A stretch of 64,000 bases of DNA from Borreliella chilensis (GTDB lineage: Bacteria > Spirochaetota > Spirochaetia > Borreliales > Borreliaceae), in NCBI GenBank assembly GCA_000808095.1, contig CP009910.1, positions 836,695 through 900,694 on the forward strand, given 5' to 3'. The notes under the pieces are model-generated. The model was not told the origin of the DNA. It did no database searches and saw only the letters and a list, made by a program, of their open reading frames with translations. The translations under genes were made by a program, and so were the position numbers. Positions 1 to 9,415 of this stretch are shown in pieces; position 1 is the stretch's first letter; each line of letters opens with the position of its first letter.

Positions 1-2507
1 TAGGCAGTTTTTATGAAATGTTTTTTGACGATGCCATTGAGGCAAGCAAGCTTCTTAATTTAACATTGACAAAAAGAGAAAATGTTCCAATGTGTGGAGT
101 GCCTTATCATACTAGTAAGGAATATATAAGAAAATTAATTTTATTTGATAAAAAAGTTGCAATTTGTGAACAGGCGTCTAATACTACTTCTGGAGGGCCT
201 TTAGAAAGAGAAGTTGTTGAGGTAGTAACCCCAGGAGTTATTCTTGATGAAGATTTTTTAAGTGATGATTCTAATAACTATTTAGTTGCTATTAGTGATT
301 ATAAAAATTATTATTCTTTTTCTTATATAGACTTATCTACTTCTAGTCTTGGAATAATTTTTTATGAGAATAGCTTTTTTGAAAAACTTAAAAGGGATCT
401 TGAGAAATATTCTCCTAAAGAAATAATAGTTTCTGAAAATTTTTATTATGAATACTTGGAAAAGCTTAATCTTAATCGGTTTTTAATCAACAAAGTTCCC
501 ACTTGGCATCTGGATAAAGATGTTGCAATAAAAACAATAAAGGATCATTTTAACATACTTGGATTGAATTCTCTTGGATTTGATGAGGAGAAGCCTTATT
601 ATATTTCAACTTTTCTTATTATAAATCATATAAAAAATAATTTAAAAAATTTATTAAGCAATATTGATAAAATAGATATTAATAATGATTCTTCGTATAT
701 GTTTCTTGATGATGTAACTCAGGTTAATCTTGAACTTGTAAAAAATAATAATGATTTTTCTTCTCAATATTCATTATATTCTGTTTTAAATGATTGTAAA
801 ACCCCAATGGGAAAAAGGCTTTTGCGAGAATTTATTTTAAATCCAATTTTAAATATTTCTGAGATTAATACCAGATTAGATCATGTGGAATTTTTTTGCA
901 AGAATATTAGCTTAACTGTGACTTTAAGAGAAGCTTTTGTTAGTATATGGGATATTGAGAGAATAATATCTAGAATTCAGATGAAAAGATATATTAAAAA
1001 AGATTTTTTATTTATTGAGAAAGCGCTTTCTGTGTTTTTTTTGGTAAAAAAATTATTTGACAAGCATAATTTTAATTATTGGGATTTTGATAAATCTGAA
1101 GAAGATAGTATTTCTAAGGTTTATTTTTTGATAAATAGTGCTATTTCAAGTTCGTCTGAAGAGCTTATTAAAAGAGGTTACAATCTAAAGCTTGATAGTT
1201 TAAAAGACTTAAAGATTAATGCAAATAAATATATTGATGAATATCTTGAATCAGAGAGATTGCGTAGCAAGATAAATAATCTAAAGATTAGAAAAACTAA
1301 TAATAGGGGATTGTTTTTTGAGGTTACAAAGAGTAATTATGCGCAAGTTCCAGTACATTTTATTGAAAGCCAAACTTTAAATTCTTCAAAAAGATACAAG
1401 ACAGAAAAACTTATTTCTCTTGAAGTGGATATTAATAATGCTGAAGACAGTGTGGTTGCTTTTGAGCAAGAAATTTTTGATGAAATAGCATCAAATGTTG
1501 TGAAGCATAATAAAGTTATTAAAAAGGTTTCTGAATTTTTTGCATATATCGATTTAATTGTAAACTTTGGCTATTTGGCAAAGAAAAATGAATACAAAAG
1601 ACCTGTATTGACATGTGATAAAGAAATTTTTCTTGATAAATCTAGACATCCTGTTGTTGAGCACTATGTAAAAAATACTGAAATCTTTACTGAAAATTTT
1701 GTAAAGATTAATAAAGAAAAATATTTTTGTTTAATTACTGGTCCTAATATGGCAGGTAAATCAACCTATTTGCGTCAAGTGGCTTTAATTACTTTGATGG
1801 CGCATATAGGGTCTTTTGTGCCAGCTTCTAAGGCATTAATAGGTATTACGGATAAAATTTTTTGCAGAATTGGAGCGAGTGACAATATTGCTAAGGGGGA
1901 ATCCACTTTTTTGGTTGAAATGAATGAAACAGCTAATATTTTAAGAAATGCAACAGAAAAGAGCTTGATAATTATGGATGAAGTTGGAAGAGGTACTAGT
2001 ACTAATGATGGACTTGCTATTGCCTATTCTATTGTAGAATATATTTTAGATCATATTAGAGCTAGAAGTTTGTTTGCTACACATTTTCATGAGCTATCGA
2101 CTATTAATCATAATGCTTTTATTAATCTTTCAATGAAAATTGAAAAGCAAGGCAATGATCTTGTCTTCTTAAGAGAAGTTGAAGAAAAACCATCTCTGAA
2201 TTCTTATGGCATTTATGTTGCTCGAATAGCAGGACTTCCTTTAAGGGTAATAGATAGAGCCAATGTTGTCCTGGAAAGTTTAGTAAATCGAGAGGGTAGT
2301 TCTTGTTTAGAATTTTTTTCTTGTATACCTTCTTCTAGTTGTGATAGGGAAATTTTGGAAAATGATGCTGATGTTAATGTTAAGTTAAATCAGTATTTAG
2401 AGTTAAAAAATTTCATTTCCAATATAGATATTAATAATATTACCCCTTTTCAATCAATTGAGTTGCTAAATCAGATTGTTTTAAAAGTTGCTTCTTGGTC
2501 CAGATAG
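1..2507 (+). CDS. mutS: DNA mismatch repair protein MutS (5' truncated by window edge)
   Basis: ATPase that recognises mismatched and looped bases and starts mismatch repair with MutL. The frame is open from base 3, before the first ATG at 18. Codons 3-17 read G-S-F-Y-E, the mismatch-contacting F-x-E motif that normally lies about 35 residues from the MutS N terminus, so only about 35 codons are missing. The connector, lever and clamp regions follow. The ABC-type ATPase has Walker A GPNMAGKST (1740-1766), Walker B with Asp-Glu at 1977-1982 inside MDEVGRGTST, and the switch FATHFHEL near 2074-2097. The C terminus is of normal MutS1 type rather than a Smr-bearing MutS2. comF starts one base after the stop. 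Confidence 0.97.
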   Translation, partial: GSFYEMFFDDAIEASKLLNLTLTKRENVPMCGVPYHTSKEYIRKLILFDKKVAICEQASNTTSGGPLEREVVEVVTPGVILDEDFLSDDSNNYLVAISDYKNYYSFSYIDLSTSSLGIIFYENSFFEKLKRDLEKYSPKEIIVSENFYYEYLEKLNLNRFLINKVPTWHLDKDVAIKTIKDHFNILGLNSLGFDEEKPYYISTFLIINHIKNNLKNLLSNIDKIDINNDSSYMFLDDVTQVNLELVKNNNDFSSQYSLYSVLNDCKTPMGKRLLREFILNPILNISEINTRLDHVEFFCKNISLTVTLREAFVSIWDIERIISRIQMKRYIKKDFLFIEKALSVFFLVKKLFDKHNFNYWDFDKSEEDSISKVYFLINSAISSSSEELIKRGYNLKLDSLKDLKINANKYIDEYLESERLRSKINNLKIRKTNNRGLFFEVTKSNYAQVPVHFIESQTLNSSKRYKTEKLISLEVDINNAEDSVVAFEQEIFDEIASNVVKHNKVIKKVSEFFAYIDLIVNFGYLAKKNEYKRPVLTCDKEIFLDKSRHPVVEHYVKNTEIFTENFVKINKEKYFCLITGPNMAGKSTYLRQVALITLMAHIGSFVPASKALIGITDKIFCRIGASDNIAKGESTFLVEMNETANILRNATEKSLIIMDEVGRGTSTNDGLAIAYSIVEYILDHIRARSLFATHFHELSTINHNAFINLSMKIEKQGNDLVFLREVEEKPSLNSYGIYVARIAGLPLRVIDRANVVLESLVNREGSSCLEFFSCIPSSSCDREILENDADVNVKLNQYLELKNFISNIDINNITPFQSIELLNQIVLKVASWSR

Positions 2508-2508
2508 T

Positions 2509-3126
2509 ATGAGTTATTTAAATGTTCTAAAAAGCATATTTTTACCTTTTTGCTCTTTTTGTGGAAAAAGATATGTTTATTCTGATGCTCTTTGTGATCA
2601 ATGTAAAGAACTTTTTAATTTTGAAATCAAATTTGATGGGAATTTGATTTATTTTTTTGAATATAAAGAGCATTACAAATCTTTGATTTTGTCTTATAAG
2701 AAAGATGGCCAAAAATCGATTGGAAGATTTTTAGCAAGCGGAATTGCTAAATGTTTGAGTAATATTGATTTTGATCAAATAGTAACTGTTCCTTGTAGTT
2801 TTAGAAGAAAATTGTTTTATGGTTTTGATCATATGGAATATATTGGCATTTTATTAAACCATTTTGGCTTTAATTATATAAATATTTTTTCAAGAAAATA
2901 TGGAAAAAGTCAGAAGTTAATGAAAGGATCTCTCAGATTGAGAAATCTTGAAAATAAAATTAAATTAAAATCAAAGTATAAAAATTTTCAATTTAAAAAG
3001 ATTGTTTTACTTGATGATATTGTTACCACAGGAACATCTATGTGTATTTGTGAGGATCTTATTTTACAATTTGGAGGTCATCAGGTAAAAAGGCTTTCGT
3101 TGGCTAAATCTTATAATTTGGTTTAA
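2509..3126 (+). CDS. comF: ComF-family phosphoribosyltransferase-like protein
   Basis: ComF-type protein of 205 residues. It has an N-terminal four-cysteine zinc site (Cys15, Cys18, Cys29, Cys32; C-x2-C ... C-x2-C) and a C-terminal type I phosphoribosyltransferase fold with a PRPP loop, LLDDIVTTGTS, at about residues 167-178. ComF proteins are known from DNA uptake in competent bacteria. Competence is not established in this genus, so a role in DNA or nucleotide handling is only inferred. A TTG at 2488 inside mutS would also be in frame. ATG 2509 is preferred because it begins one base after the mutS stop and gives the usual short N terminus. No clear Shine-Dalgarno is seen, which suggests coupling to mutS translation. 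Confidence 0.88.
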   Translation: MSYLNVLKSIFLPFCSFCGKRYVYSDALCDQCKELFNFEIKFDGNLIYFFEYKEHYKSLILSYKKDGQKSIGRFLASGIAKCLSNIDFDQIVTVPCSFRRKLFYGFDHMEYIGILLNHFGFNYINIFSRKYGKSQKLMKGSLRLRNLENKIKLKSKYKNFQFKKIVLLDDIVTTGTSMCICEDLILQFGGHQVKRLSLAKSYNLV

Positions 3127-3128
3127 TA

Positions 3129-3226
3129 TTGACATTATTTTTTCTAAGTGTTACCCTTAATTTAAGGTTTAATTATGTATTTAATAAGGTTCTTTTAAAA
3201 GGACCTTATTATTTTTAGGAATGTAG
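3129..3226 (+). promoter_or_regulatory. Leader of rimP operon with two inverted repeats
   Basis: This gap holds a TTGACA at 3129-3134 with only a weak -10 candidate, TACCCT (3152-3157, 17-base spacer). A small palindrome CCTTAA-T-TTAAGG lies at 3155-3167. A longer inverted repeat has arms 3183-3192 and 3201-3210 around TTTTAAAA; it pairs fully except for one G-U. The second structure is followed by ATTTTT and could be a terminator for mutS-comF or an attenuator for rimP-nusA-infB. AGGA at 3217-3220 is the ribosome binding site for rimP. Confidence 0.4.
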
Positions 3227-3664
3227 TTGATTAGATCTTTTGATGAGAATAATGAAGTTTATAGTTTGTTAAAAAATTTAACAGAACGTTTAAGTGTTGA
3301 AATATTAGAAATTAATACTTTTAGAAATAGAAATAGTGGAAAGATTCAAATAGTTCTTTATAGGAAAGATCTTTCTTTAGGTATTGATTTGCTGGTTGAT
3401 TTGCATAAGATGATTTTGTTAATTTTAGAAGCAAATCTTAAATATAGTTTTACTTTAGAACTTTCTACGCCAGGAATAGGCAGAAGAATAAAGAGCGATA
3501 GAGAGTTTCAAATTTTTGAAGGTAAAAAGATTAACTTAATGCTAGATAATGAATTTGAGGAAGGCTTTATATTAGAGCCAAAATCAAAAGGTTTTATTTT
3601 TAAAACAGATAATAAAGAGTTAAATGTTTTGTATAGTGATGTTAAGAAGGCCAGATTAGTTTAA
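3227..3664 (+). CDS. rimP: Ribosome maturation factor RimP
   Basis: RimP (old YhbC/DUF150 family) of 145 residues, needed for 30S subunit assembly. Support comes from size, the N-terminal alpha/beta domain with an [10 protein letters not shown] segment (the family's VSSPGxxR motif) around residues 81-90, a C-terminal SH3-like barrel, and the conserved position directly before nusA-infB. The start is TTG at 3227, six bases after AGGA (3217-3220); no ATG fits. It opens the operon rimP-nusA-infB-rbfA-truB, an arrangement shared by many bacteria. Sequence divergence is high, but context makes the call firm. Confidence 0.88.
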   Translation: MIRSFDENNEVYSLLKNLTERLSVEILEINTFRNRNSGKIQIVLYRKDLSLGIDLLVDLHKMILLILEANLKYSFTLELSTPGIGRRIKSDREFQIFEGKKINLMLDNEFEEGFILEPKSKGFIFKTDNKELNVLYSDVKKARLV

Positions 3665-3677
3665 GGAGGAAGTTTGG

Positions 3678-5123
3678 ATGATAAAGGGCACGGGACATAT
3701 GATTGTAAACATTGCAAATGATCGAGGCATGAGTGTGGAATCCATTAGAAAAACAATTAAAGAGTCAATAATGATAGCTTATAAAAAGTATTTTGGAAGT
3801 AACGAAAATGCTTTTGTTAAGTTTGATGATGATACTGGAGATTTGGTTGTTTATGCAAAAAAGAAAATTGTAGAGGAAGTAAAAGATTCTTTGCTTGAAA
3901 TATTAGAAAAAGATATTTCAAGGGAAAATTTTATAGAAGGTGGTTATGCTTATATTGAGATTAATCCTAAAGTTTTTGATAGACTTTCTATTCAAGTTGC
4001 AAAACAAAGGACTAAAAATGATTTGCAAGGAATTGAGGATAATGAAATTTTATCGGAATTTAAAAGCAAGTTAAATAAAGTTGTTATTGGATATGTTCAA
4101 CAAAATAGAAATGGCGATCTTTATGTTAATCTTGGCAATACGGATGGTATAATTCCCAAGAAGTACCAATCACCAAGAGAAATTTATAGTCTTAATGATA
4201 AGATTAGAGTTTTAGTTTATAATGTCAAAAAGGGTAAAAATGGTATTGAAGTTATTCTTTCTAGAACTCATCCAAAGTTTATTGAAGAGCTTCTAGCACT
4301 TGAAATTCCTGAAATTGAAGAGGGTGTTATTAAAATTCATAAAATAGTTCGTGATCCAGGTTATAGAACTAAAGTTGCTGTTTATTCTGAAAAAGAAGAA
4401 ATTGATCCTATTGGTCCTTGTATAGGACAAAAAGGAGCTAGAATTCAATCTATAATTAAGGAGCTTGAAGGAGAAAAAATTGATATTATCCCTTATAGTA
4501 AAGATATTAAAGATTTTATAAAAGATTCTTTGACCCCTGCAAAAATAGATCACGTTTATATTCTTGATGAGGATTTACATAAGGCTTTGGTAGTTGTTAG
4601 CGATGACCAACTTTCTCTTGCTATAGGTAAAATGGGTCAAAATGTTAGACTTGCCAATAGGCTTATTGACTGGGCTATTGATGTTAAAACCAGTAGTCAA
4701 TTTGCAGAAATGAAAGCTAACTCAGAGTTTAAGCAAGAAACACTAGAAATGTTTGATAAAGTTATGCAGGATGTTGTTGAAGAGGAGCAATTTGAAGAAA
4801 TTAATAAAATAAGCGATCTTAAATTGCTTGATTCTTCTGTGATTTCTAATTTATCAAAGGAAGGGCTTGATGACATTGACATGTTTTTACAAGCAGATGA
4901 AGGAATGCTTTTCAATCTTGGAGTAAGTTATGAAAAACAAGAAGAAATTAACAAAATATTAAAAGAGGGGATGATGATAATCGCTAATGATAGTGAGTCT
5001 ACAGAAAAAGTAGAAGAAGATGAAGAGCTTCTTTGTCCTGAATGTGGTGTGGTTATTAATGAGAATATGACTTCCTGTCCAGGTTGTAAAATAGGGCTTA
5101 GTTTTGAGTTTGAGGAGGATTAA
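3678..5123 (+). CDS. nusA: Transcription termination/antitermination protein NusA
   Basis: NusA binds RNA polymerase and nascent RNA and modulates pausing, termination and antitermination. The 481 residues contain the N-terminal polymerase-binding domain, an S1 domain (about 135-195), and two KH domains, with GPCIGQKGARI near residue 250 and AIGKMGQNVRLA near 318-329. The proteobacterial acidic repeats are absent. After a short helical linker the protein ends in a zinc-ribbon-like tail with Cys453, Cys456, Cys467 and Cys470. ATG 3678 is preceded by AAGGAGGA at 3663-3670. infB starts two bases after the stop, and its ribosome binding site lies inside the end of nusA. Confidence 0.97.
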   Translation: MIKGTGHMIVNIANDRGMSVESIRKTIKESIMIAYKKYFGSNENAFVKFDDDTGDLVVYAKKKIVEEVKDSLLEILEKDISRENFIEGGYAYIEINPKVFDRLSIQVAKQRTKNDLQGIEDNEILSEFKSKLNKVVIGYVQQNRNGDLYVNLGNTDGIIPKKYQSPREIYSLNDKIRVLVYNVKKGKNGIEVILSRTHPKFIEELLALEIPEIEEGVIKIHKIVRDPGYRTKVAVYSEKEEIDPIGPCIGQKGARIQSIIKELEGEKIDIIPYSKDIKDFIKDSLTPAKIDHVYILDEDLHKALVVVSDDQLSLAIGKMGQNVRLANRLIDWAIDVKTSSQFAEMKANSEFKQETLEMFDKVMQDVVEEEQFEEINKISDLKLLDSSVISNLSKEGLDDIDMFLQADEGMLFNLGVSYEKQEEINKILKEGMMIIANDSESTEKVEEDEELLCPECGVVINENMTSCPGCKIGLSFEFEED

Positions 5124-5125
5124 GT

Positions 5126-7738
5126 TTGTCGGAAAATATTGATGATACTAAAGATGAAGATGGTAAAAAAATTAAGATTGTTAAGTTAAAGAAGAAGGTA
5201 GTAAAAATTGTAACACATAACGATTTAAGCGGTGGAAATAATTTAATCAATGCTGTTGATTTGCATAAGCACAGTCCTAAGGCTGAGTATTCGCAAAACA
5301 GAGATAACAGAACTGGTGGATACTCGCAAAACAGAGATAACAGAACTGGTGGATACTCGCAAAACAGGGATAACAGAACTGGTGGATACTCGCAAAACAG
5401 AGATAACAGAACTGGTGGATACTCGCAAAACAGGGATAACAGGACTGGTGGATACTCGCAAAACAGAGATAACAGAACTGGTGGATACTCGCAAAACAGA
5501 GATAACAGGACTGGTGGATACTCGCAAAACAGAGATAACAGAGCTGGTGGATACTCGCAAAACAGGGATAACAGAACTGGTGGATACTCGCAAAACAGAG
5601 ATAACAGAACTGGTGGATACTCGCAAAACAGGGATAACAGAACTGGTGGATACTCGCAAAACAGAGATAACACAACCTCTCAATATCAAGGTTCTGTAAA
5701 GAGAACATATGTTGCCAAAAATAATATTCAAAACAAATATACCGCTCCTGTTTCTTTTAGAAGAGTTATAAAGACCAAAGTTTCTGCTATTACTACTACA
5801 TCTTCATCAGATTCTGAGAATAGTAAAGAGTTAAATCGCAAGCTTGGAGAAAAGAAAAAACAGCAACAAGAAAGTCAAAAAAGCTATAAGAGAAAAAAAG
5901 CAGAGACTGAAAGCAAAACAATTGAACAAAAGGTTTTTGAGCAGCTTCAAAAGAAGAAAAGGGAGAATTTGGCTAATCCGATTCCAAAATCAATTGATAT
6001 TATGGGTAGTATAACTGTTTCTGATCTTGCAAGAAAGATGAATTTAAAATCTTCTGAGCTGATTGCCAAATTAATGGCTTTGGGCGTAATGGTTACTATT
6101 AATGAAAAGATAGATTCTGATACTGCAACTATTTTGGTTGAAGAATATGGTTCAAAAGTTAATGTTGTTTCTATTTATGATGAAACGGTTATAGAAGAAG
6201 AAGTAGAGGACCAAAGCAAAAGAGTTGAAAAGCCCCCTGTTATTACAATAATGGGTCATGTTGATCATGGTAAAACCAAGTTGCTTTCTGTGCTTCAGAA
6301 TATAGATATAAATCAAACAGAGTCTGGCGGTATTACTCAACATATTGGAGCTTATACTATTGCTTACAACGGTAGGGAAATAACATTTTTAGATACTCCC
6401 GGGCATGAGGCTTTTACTATGATGAGAAGTCGTGGAGCTCAAGTTACAGATATTGTTGTTCTTGTTGTGTCAGCAATTGATGGTGTTATGCCTCAAACTA
6501 TTGAAGCTATTAATCATGCAAAAGAAGCAAATGTTCCAATTATTGTTGCCATAAATAAGATTGACTTGCCAGATTCAAATCCTGATAAGATTAAGCACCA
6601 GCTTTCAGAATACGATTTGGTGCCCGAGGATTGGGGAGGGGACACCATTTTTGTTTTAATTTCTGCTCTTAAAAATATAGGAATTTCTGAACTTCTTGAT
6701 ATGATTCTTTTGCAGTCAGATATGATGTTATTAAAGGCAAACCCGTTTAAAAGGGCTATTGGTAAGGTGCTTGATGCCAAGATTGATTTAGGGCGCGGAA
6801 TAGTTTGTTCTGTTATTATTGAAGATGGAACTCTTTATGTGGGAGATTCTTTTGTAGGTGGAGCATGCTATGGTAAAGTTAAAGCATTAATTAGTGATAA
6901 GGGTGTTTCTGTTAAGAGCGTTGGGCCTGCTAAGGCTATTAGTGTTTTGGGATTTTCTTCAATTCCTCAGGCTGGTGATCCTTTTCAAGTAACTAAAACC
7001 GAAAAAGAAGCAAAATTAATTAGTTCTAAAAGACAGGATCTTAAAAAATATGAATCTTCTAAAAATGTAAAAAAAGTTACTATGTTAAATCTTTATGATT
7101 CAATCAAAGAAGGAGAACTTAAAGAGCTTAAAATAATTTTAAAGGCAGATGTTCAAGGCTCAGTTGAGGCTTTAAAGAATTCTCTTGAAAAATTAACAAA
7201 TGATGAGGTTCGAGTAAGGGTTGTTCACTCTTCAGCAGGTGCAATAACTGAAACAGATATTAGCTTTGCTTCAGCAAGTGATGCTATTGTTATTGGATTT
7301 CATGTAAGGCCTACTGCAAAAGCTCAGACACTAGCAGACCAGGAAAAAGTTGAGATTAGAAAGTATAATATTATTTATGATGCTATAAGCGATGTTAAAT
7401 CAGTTCTTGAAGGTATGCTTGAACCAGATATTGAACAGCAATTTATTGGTTTTGCCGAAGTGAGGGCTGTAATTAATGTTCCAAAAGTTGGAGTAATAGC
7501 TGGTTGTTATGTTTCTAGAGGACTAATAAAACGAGATGCTATTACTAATGTGATGAGAGATGGTTTACAGATTCATTCTGGCAAAATTTCATCTTTAAAG
7601 CGATTTAAAGATGATGTTAAAGAAGTTGCTGAGCAATATGAGTGTGGTGTTATGATTGATAACTATGCTAATATTAAGGAAGGAGATATAATTGAAGCAT
7701 TTGAAGTAAAAAAAGTGAAAAGATCTTTTAAAACTTAA
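5126..7738 (+). CDS. infB: Translation initiation factor IF-2
   Basis: GTPase of 870 residues that places initiator tRNA on the 30S subunit and promotes subunit joining. Residues 1-54 are basic. Residues 55 to about 180 are twelve near-identical 11-residue repeats. A charged linker leads to the IF2-N domain (around residues 290-345). The G domain shows GHVDHGKT at 377-384, DTPGHE from 423 and NKID at 477-480, followed by domains II, III and the fMet-tRNA-binding C-terminal barrel. The start is TTG at 5126 with GAGGAGGA upstream at 5112-5119. Most size variation against other bacteria is in the N-terminal repeats, which the catalytic core does not need. Confidence 0.98.
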   Translation: MSENIDDTKDEDGKKIKIVKLKKKVVKIVTHNDLSGGNNLINAVDLHKHSPKAEYSQNRDNRTGGYSQNRDNRTGGYSQNRDNRTGGYSQNRDNRTGGYSQNRDNRTGGYSQNRDNRTGGYSQNRDNRTGGYSQNRDNRAGGYSQNRDNRTGGYSQNRDNRTGGYSQNRDNRTGGYSQNRDNTTSQYQGSVKRTYVAKNNIQNKYTAPVSFRRVIKTKVSAITTTSSSDSENSKELNRKLGEKKKQQQESQKSYKRKKAETESKTIEQKVFEQLQKKKRENLANPIPKSIDIMGSITVSDLARKMNLKSSELIAKLMALGVMVTINEKIDSDTATILVEEYGSKVNVVSIYDETVIEEEVEDQSKRVEKPPVITIMGHVDHGKTKLLSVLQNIDINQTESGGITQHIGAYTIAYNGREITFLDTPGHEAFTMMRSRGAQVTDIVVLVVSAIDGVMPQTIEAINHAKEANVPIIVAINKIDLPDSNPDKIKHQLSEYDLVPEDWGGDTIFVLISALKNIGISELLDMILLQSDMMLLKANPFKRAIGKVLDAKIDLGRGIVCSVIIEDGTLYVGDSFVGGACYGKVKALISDKGVSVKSVGPAKAISVLGFSSIPQAGDPFQVTKTEKEAKLISSKRQDLKKYESSKNVKKVTMLNLYDSIKEGELKELKIILKADVQGSVEALKNSLEKLTNDEVRVRVVHSSAGAITETDISFASASDAIVIGFHVRPTAKAQTLADQEKVEIRKYNIIYDAISDVKSVLEGMLEPDIEQQFIGFAEVRAVINVPKVGVIAGCYVSRGLIKRDAITNVMRDGLQIHSGKISSLKRFKDDVKEVAEQYECGVMIDNYANIKEGDIIEAFEVKKVKRSFKT
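5288..5671 (+). repeat. 33-bp tandem repeat inside infB (11 full copies plus one partial)
   Basis: Eleven complete in-frame copies of a 33-base unit encoding [11 protein letters not shown], plus a twelfth truncated copy (YSQNRDN). Copies differ by rare single-base changes: A/G in AGAGAT/AGGGAT, A/G before ACTGG, and one GCTGG giving Ala. Such near identity indicates recent expansion by slippage or recombination. Because 33 is a multiple of three, copy-number change keeps the IF-2 frame. The unit also leaves other frames stop-free, so long spurious reading frames appear on both strands here. Confidence 0.97.
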
Positions 7739-7761
7739 TTTTGCTTTGCTTATATGTGTTT

Positions 7762-8124
7762 ATGTATAAAGATATAAAAAAGTTTAAACTTGAGAGTTTT
7801 ATTGCTCAAGAAATTGGTCATTTAATAGTGACTAGGGGAATTAAAGATCCCAGAATTCATTCATTTTTAACCGTGGTTAAAGTAGAATTTTCAAAAGATT
7901 TAATACATGCTAAAGTGTTTATAGGTTCGATCAAGGAAGGTGCTTCTTTGGATAATGCAATTAAAGCTTTAAATAATGCTAAGGGCTTTGTACAAAGTCA
8001 AATTATTAAACGTATTAAAGTTAGAAGTACTCCCAAGTTATTATTTGTTAAGGATGATTCTCTTTCTAGGTCATTTTATGTTAATAAGATAATTGAAGGG
8101 TTAAATACTACAAGAGAGAATTAA
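7762..8124 (+). CDS. rbfA: Ribosome-binding factor A
   Basis: RbfA, 120 residues, a KH-fold cold-shock factor that binds the 30S subunit and helps mature the 5' end of 16S rRNA. The N-terminal segment ([14 protein letters not shown]), the central I-K-D-P-R stretch before the [11 protein letters not shown] segment, and the position between infB and truB support the call. ATG 7762 gives the usual short N terminus. An in-frame TTG at 7741, three bases after infB, would add seven hydrophobic residues not expected in this family. No clear Shine-Dalgarno precedes either, so reinitiation after infB is likely. Confidence 0.9.
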   Translation: MYKDIKKFKLESFIAQEIGHLIVTRGIKDPRIHSFLTVVKVEFSKDLIHAKVFIGSIKEGASLDNAIKALNNAKGFVQSQIIKRIKVRSTPKLLFVKDDSLSRSFYVNKIIEGLNTTREN

Positions 8125-8126
8125 AT

Positions 8127-8975
8127 TTGGCAGATGGATTTCTTTTAATTAATAAAGAGCAAGGCAAAACCTCTTTTGAAACCCTTTTTCCTATAAAAAG
8201 ATATTTTAATACAAACCGTGTTGGGCATTCCGGTACACTTGATAAATTTGCAAGTGGAGTTTTGATTGCTCTTGTAGGAAGATATACAAAGCTTGCAAGT
8301 TATTTTACTTCTTTAGATAAAGAATATTTAGCAGAGTTTAGATTTGGATTAGAGACAGATACTCTTGATCCAAATGGAAGAATAGTTAATAAAACAGATT
8401 ATATTCCTAATTTAGAGGATATAGATTTAAAGCTTAAAGATTTTGTGGGAGAAATTTATCAAAGTCCTCCGAGATTTTCTTCTGTTCATATTAATGGTAG
8501 CAGGGCTTACAAGCTTGCTTTGAATGGGGAATTTTTTGAAATTAAAAAACGAAGGGTAAGTATTTATGAGATTAAAAGATTAAGTTATGATTTTAATTTT
8601 TCTTTACTTAGTTTAAAAATTATTTGTTCAAAAGGTACTTATATTAGGAGTATTGCAAGAGATTTGGCTCGTTCTTTGAATTCTTGTGCATATGTTAGCA
8701 GTTTGAAAAGAACCAAAGTAGGTGTATTCAGGCTAGAAAAATCCGTATTGTGCAAGAATTTGAGCGAAACCTCTTTAATGGGTTTAGAATCTTTGAGAAG
8801 TTTTGAAGAGATTTACCTTGATTTTAACAAGATAAATCTTGTTAAAAATGGAGCTTACATTGAAATTCAAATCAATATTAATGAATTTAAGATTTTAAAA
8901 TCCAGAGAAGAAAAAATATTAGCGATTATTGAAGGGATAGGTTTGAATAAATATAAATATGTTATTATATATTAA
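8127..8975 (+). CDS. truB: tRNA pseudouridine-55 synthase TruB
   Basis: Makes pseudouridine 55 in the T-loop of most tRNAs. The sequence opens with DGFLLINKEQGKTSF, as typical TruB does, and carries the catalytic motif GHSGTLDKFASG with Asp39. The SxxR-type substrate segment SPPRFSSVHINGSRAY and the KGTYIRSIARDLA motif follow. The C-terminal PUA-like part is short and divergent. The start is TTG at 8127, two bases after the rbfA stop; no ATG is available. It ends the rimP-nusA-infB-rbfA-truB set; rpsO follows after a 160-base gap with its own promoter. Confidence 0.95.
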   Translation: MADGFLLINKEQGKTSFETLFPIKRYFNTNRVGHSGTLDKFASGVLIALVGRYTKLASYFTSLDKEYLAEFRFGLETDTLDPNGRIVNKTDYIPNLEDIDLKLKDFVGEIYQSPPRFSSVHINGSRAYKLALNGEFFEIKKRRVSIYEIKRLSYDFNFSLLSLKIICSKGTYIRSIARDLARSLNSCAYVSSLKRTKVGVFRLEKSVLCKNLSETSLMGLESLRSFEEIYLDFNKINLVKNGAYIEIQININEFKILKSREEKILAIIEGIGLNKYKYVIIY

Positions 8976-9032
8976 TTTTTTAAAATTATTAATAATATTA
9001 ATTAGAAATAATCTAAAAAGGATAAATTGTTT

Positions 9033-9130
9033 TTGTTATTTTGGAGAAAAAATATTATAATCTATCATAAGTAGAAGTTTAAATTATAGCAAGAGGTTTG
9101 TTAAGGCTTTGCTATAATGGTATAGGAGTT
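9033..9130 (+). promoter_or_regulatory. rpsO promoter and structured leader
   Basis: TTGTTA (9033-9038), a 17-base spacer and a perfect TATAAT (9056-9061) form a good sigma-70-type promoter. The predicted transcript would start near 9068, leaving a leader of about 65 bases. That leader contains a perfect 10-bp inverted repeat, ATTATAGCAA (9083-9092) and TTGCTATAAT (9109-9118), with a 16-base loop. It ends six bases before the ribosome binding site AGGAG (9124-9128). S15 represses its own mRNA in several bacteria by binding leader structures, so this hairpin is a candidate S15 target. Confidence 0.6.
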
Positions 9131-9135
9131 GCTTG

Positions 9136-9402
9136 ATGATAGATAAAAAGCAAAAACAAAAAATAGTTTCTGAGTTTGGAAAAAATGAAAGTGATACTGG
9201 TTCTGTTGAAGTTCAGATCGCACTTATTACAGGTCGAATAAAGTATTTAACCGAACATTTAAAGATAAATAAAAAAGATCATAGTTCAAAAAGGGGCTTG
9301 TTAAAGTTGGTGGGGCAAAGGCGAAGTTTGTTACGGTATTACCAAAAAAAAGATTTAGAAGCTTATAGGATATTGATATCTAAACTTGGTCTTAGAAAAT
9401 AA
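9136..9402 (+). CDS. rpsO: 30S ribosomal protein S15 (uS15)
   Basis: uS15, 88 residues, binds the central domain of 16S rRNA early in 30S assembly. The family core is plain: [21 protein letters not shown], the [18 protein letters not shown] stretch and the C-terminal [14 protein letters not shown] 9136 is seven bases from AGGAG (9124-9128); an in-frame TTG at 9133 is the alternative and is too close. It is followed 13 bases later by pnp, the common rpsO-pnp pair. Confidence 0.98.
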   Translation: MIDKKQKQKIVSEFGKNESDTGSVEVQIALITGRIKYLTEHLKINKKDHSSKRGLLKLVGQRRSLLRYYQKKDLEAYRILISKLGLRK

Positions 9403-9415
9403 AAGAGGTTGAATT

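Noticed and set aside
5288..5671. CRISPR-like array
   Set aside because: The repeats are directly contiguous with no unique spacers and are in-frame coding sequence.
5098..5731. Several long repetitive reading frames on both strands (143-191 codons)
   Set aside because: They arise because the 33-bp infB repeat is a multiple of three and stop-free in most frames; they have no start signals and overlap infB completely.
9113..9118. TATAAT as rpsO -10 element
   Set aside because: Transcription from it would begin on the ribosome binding site, leaving almost no leader, and no -35 fits. It is better explained as the right arm of the leader hairpin; the promoter at 9033-9061 is stronger.
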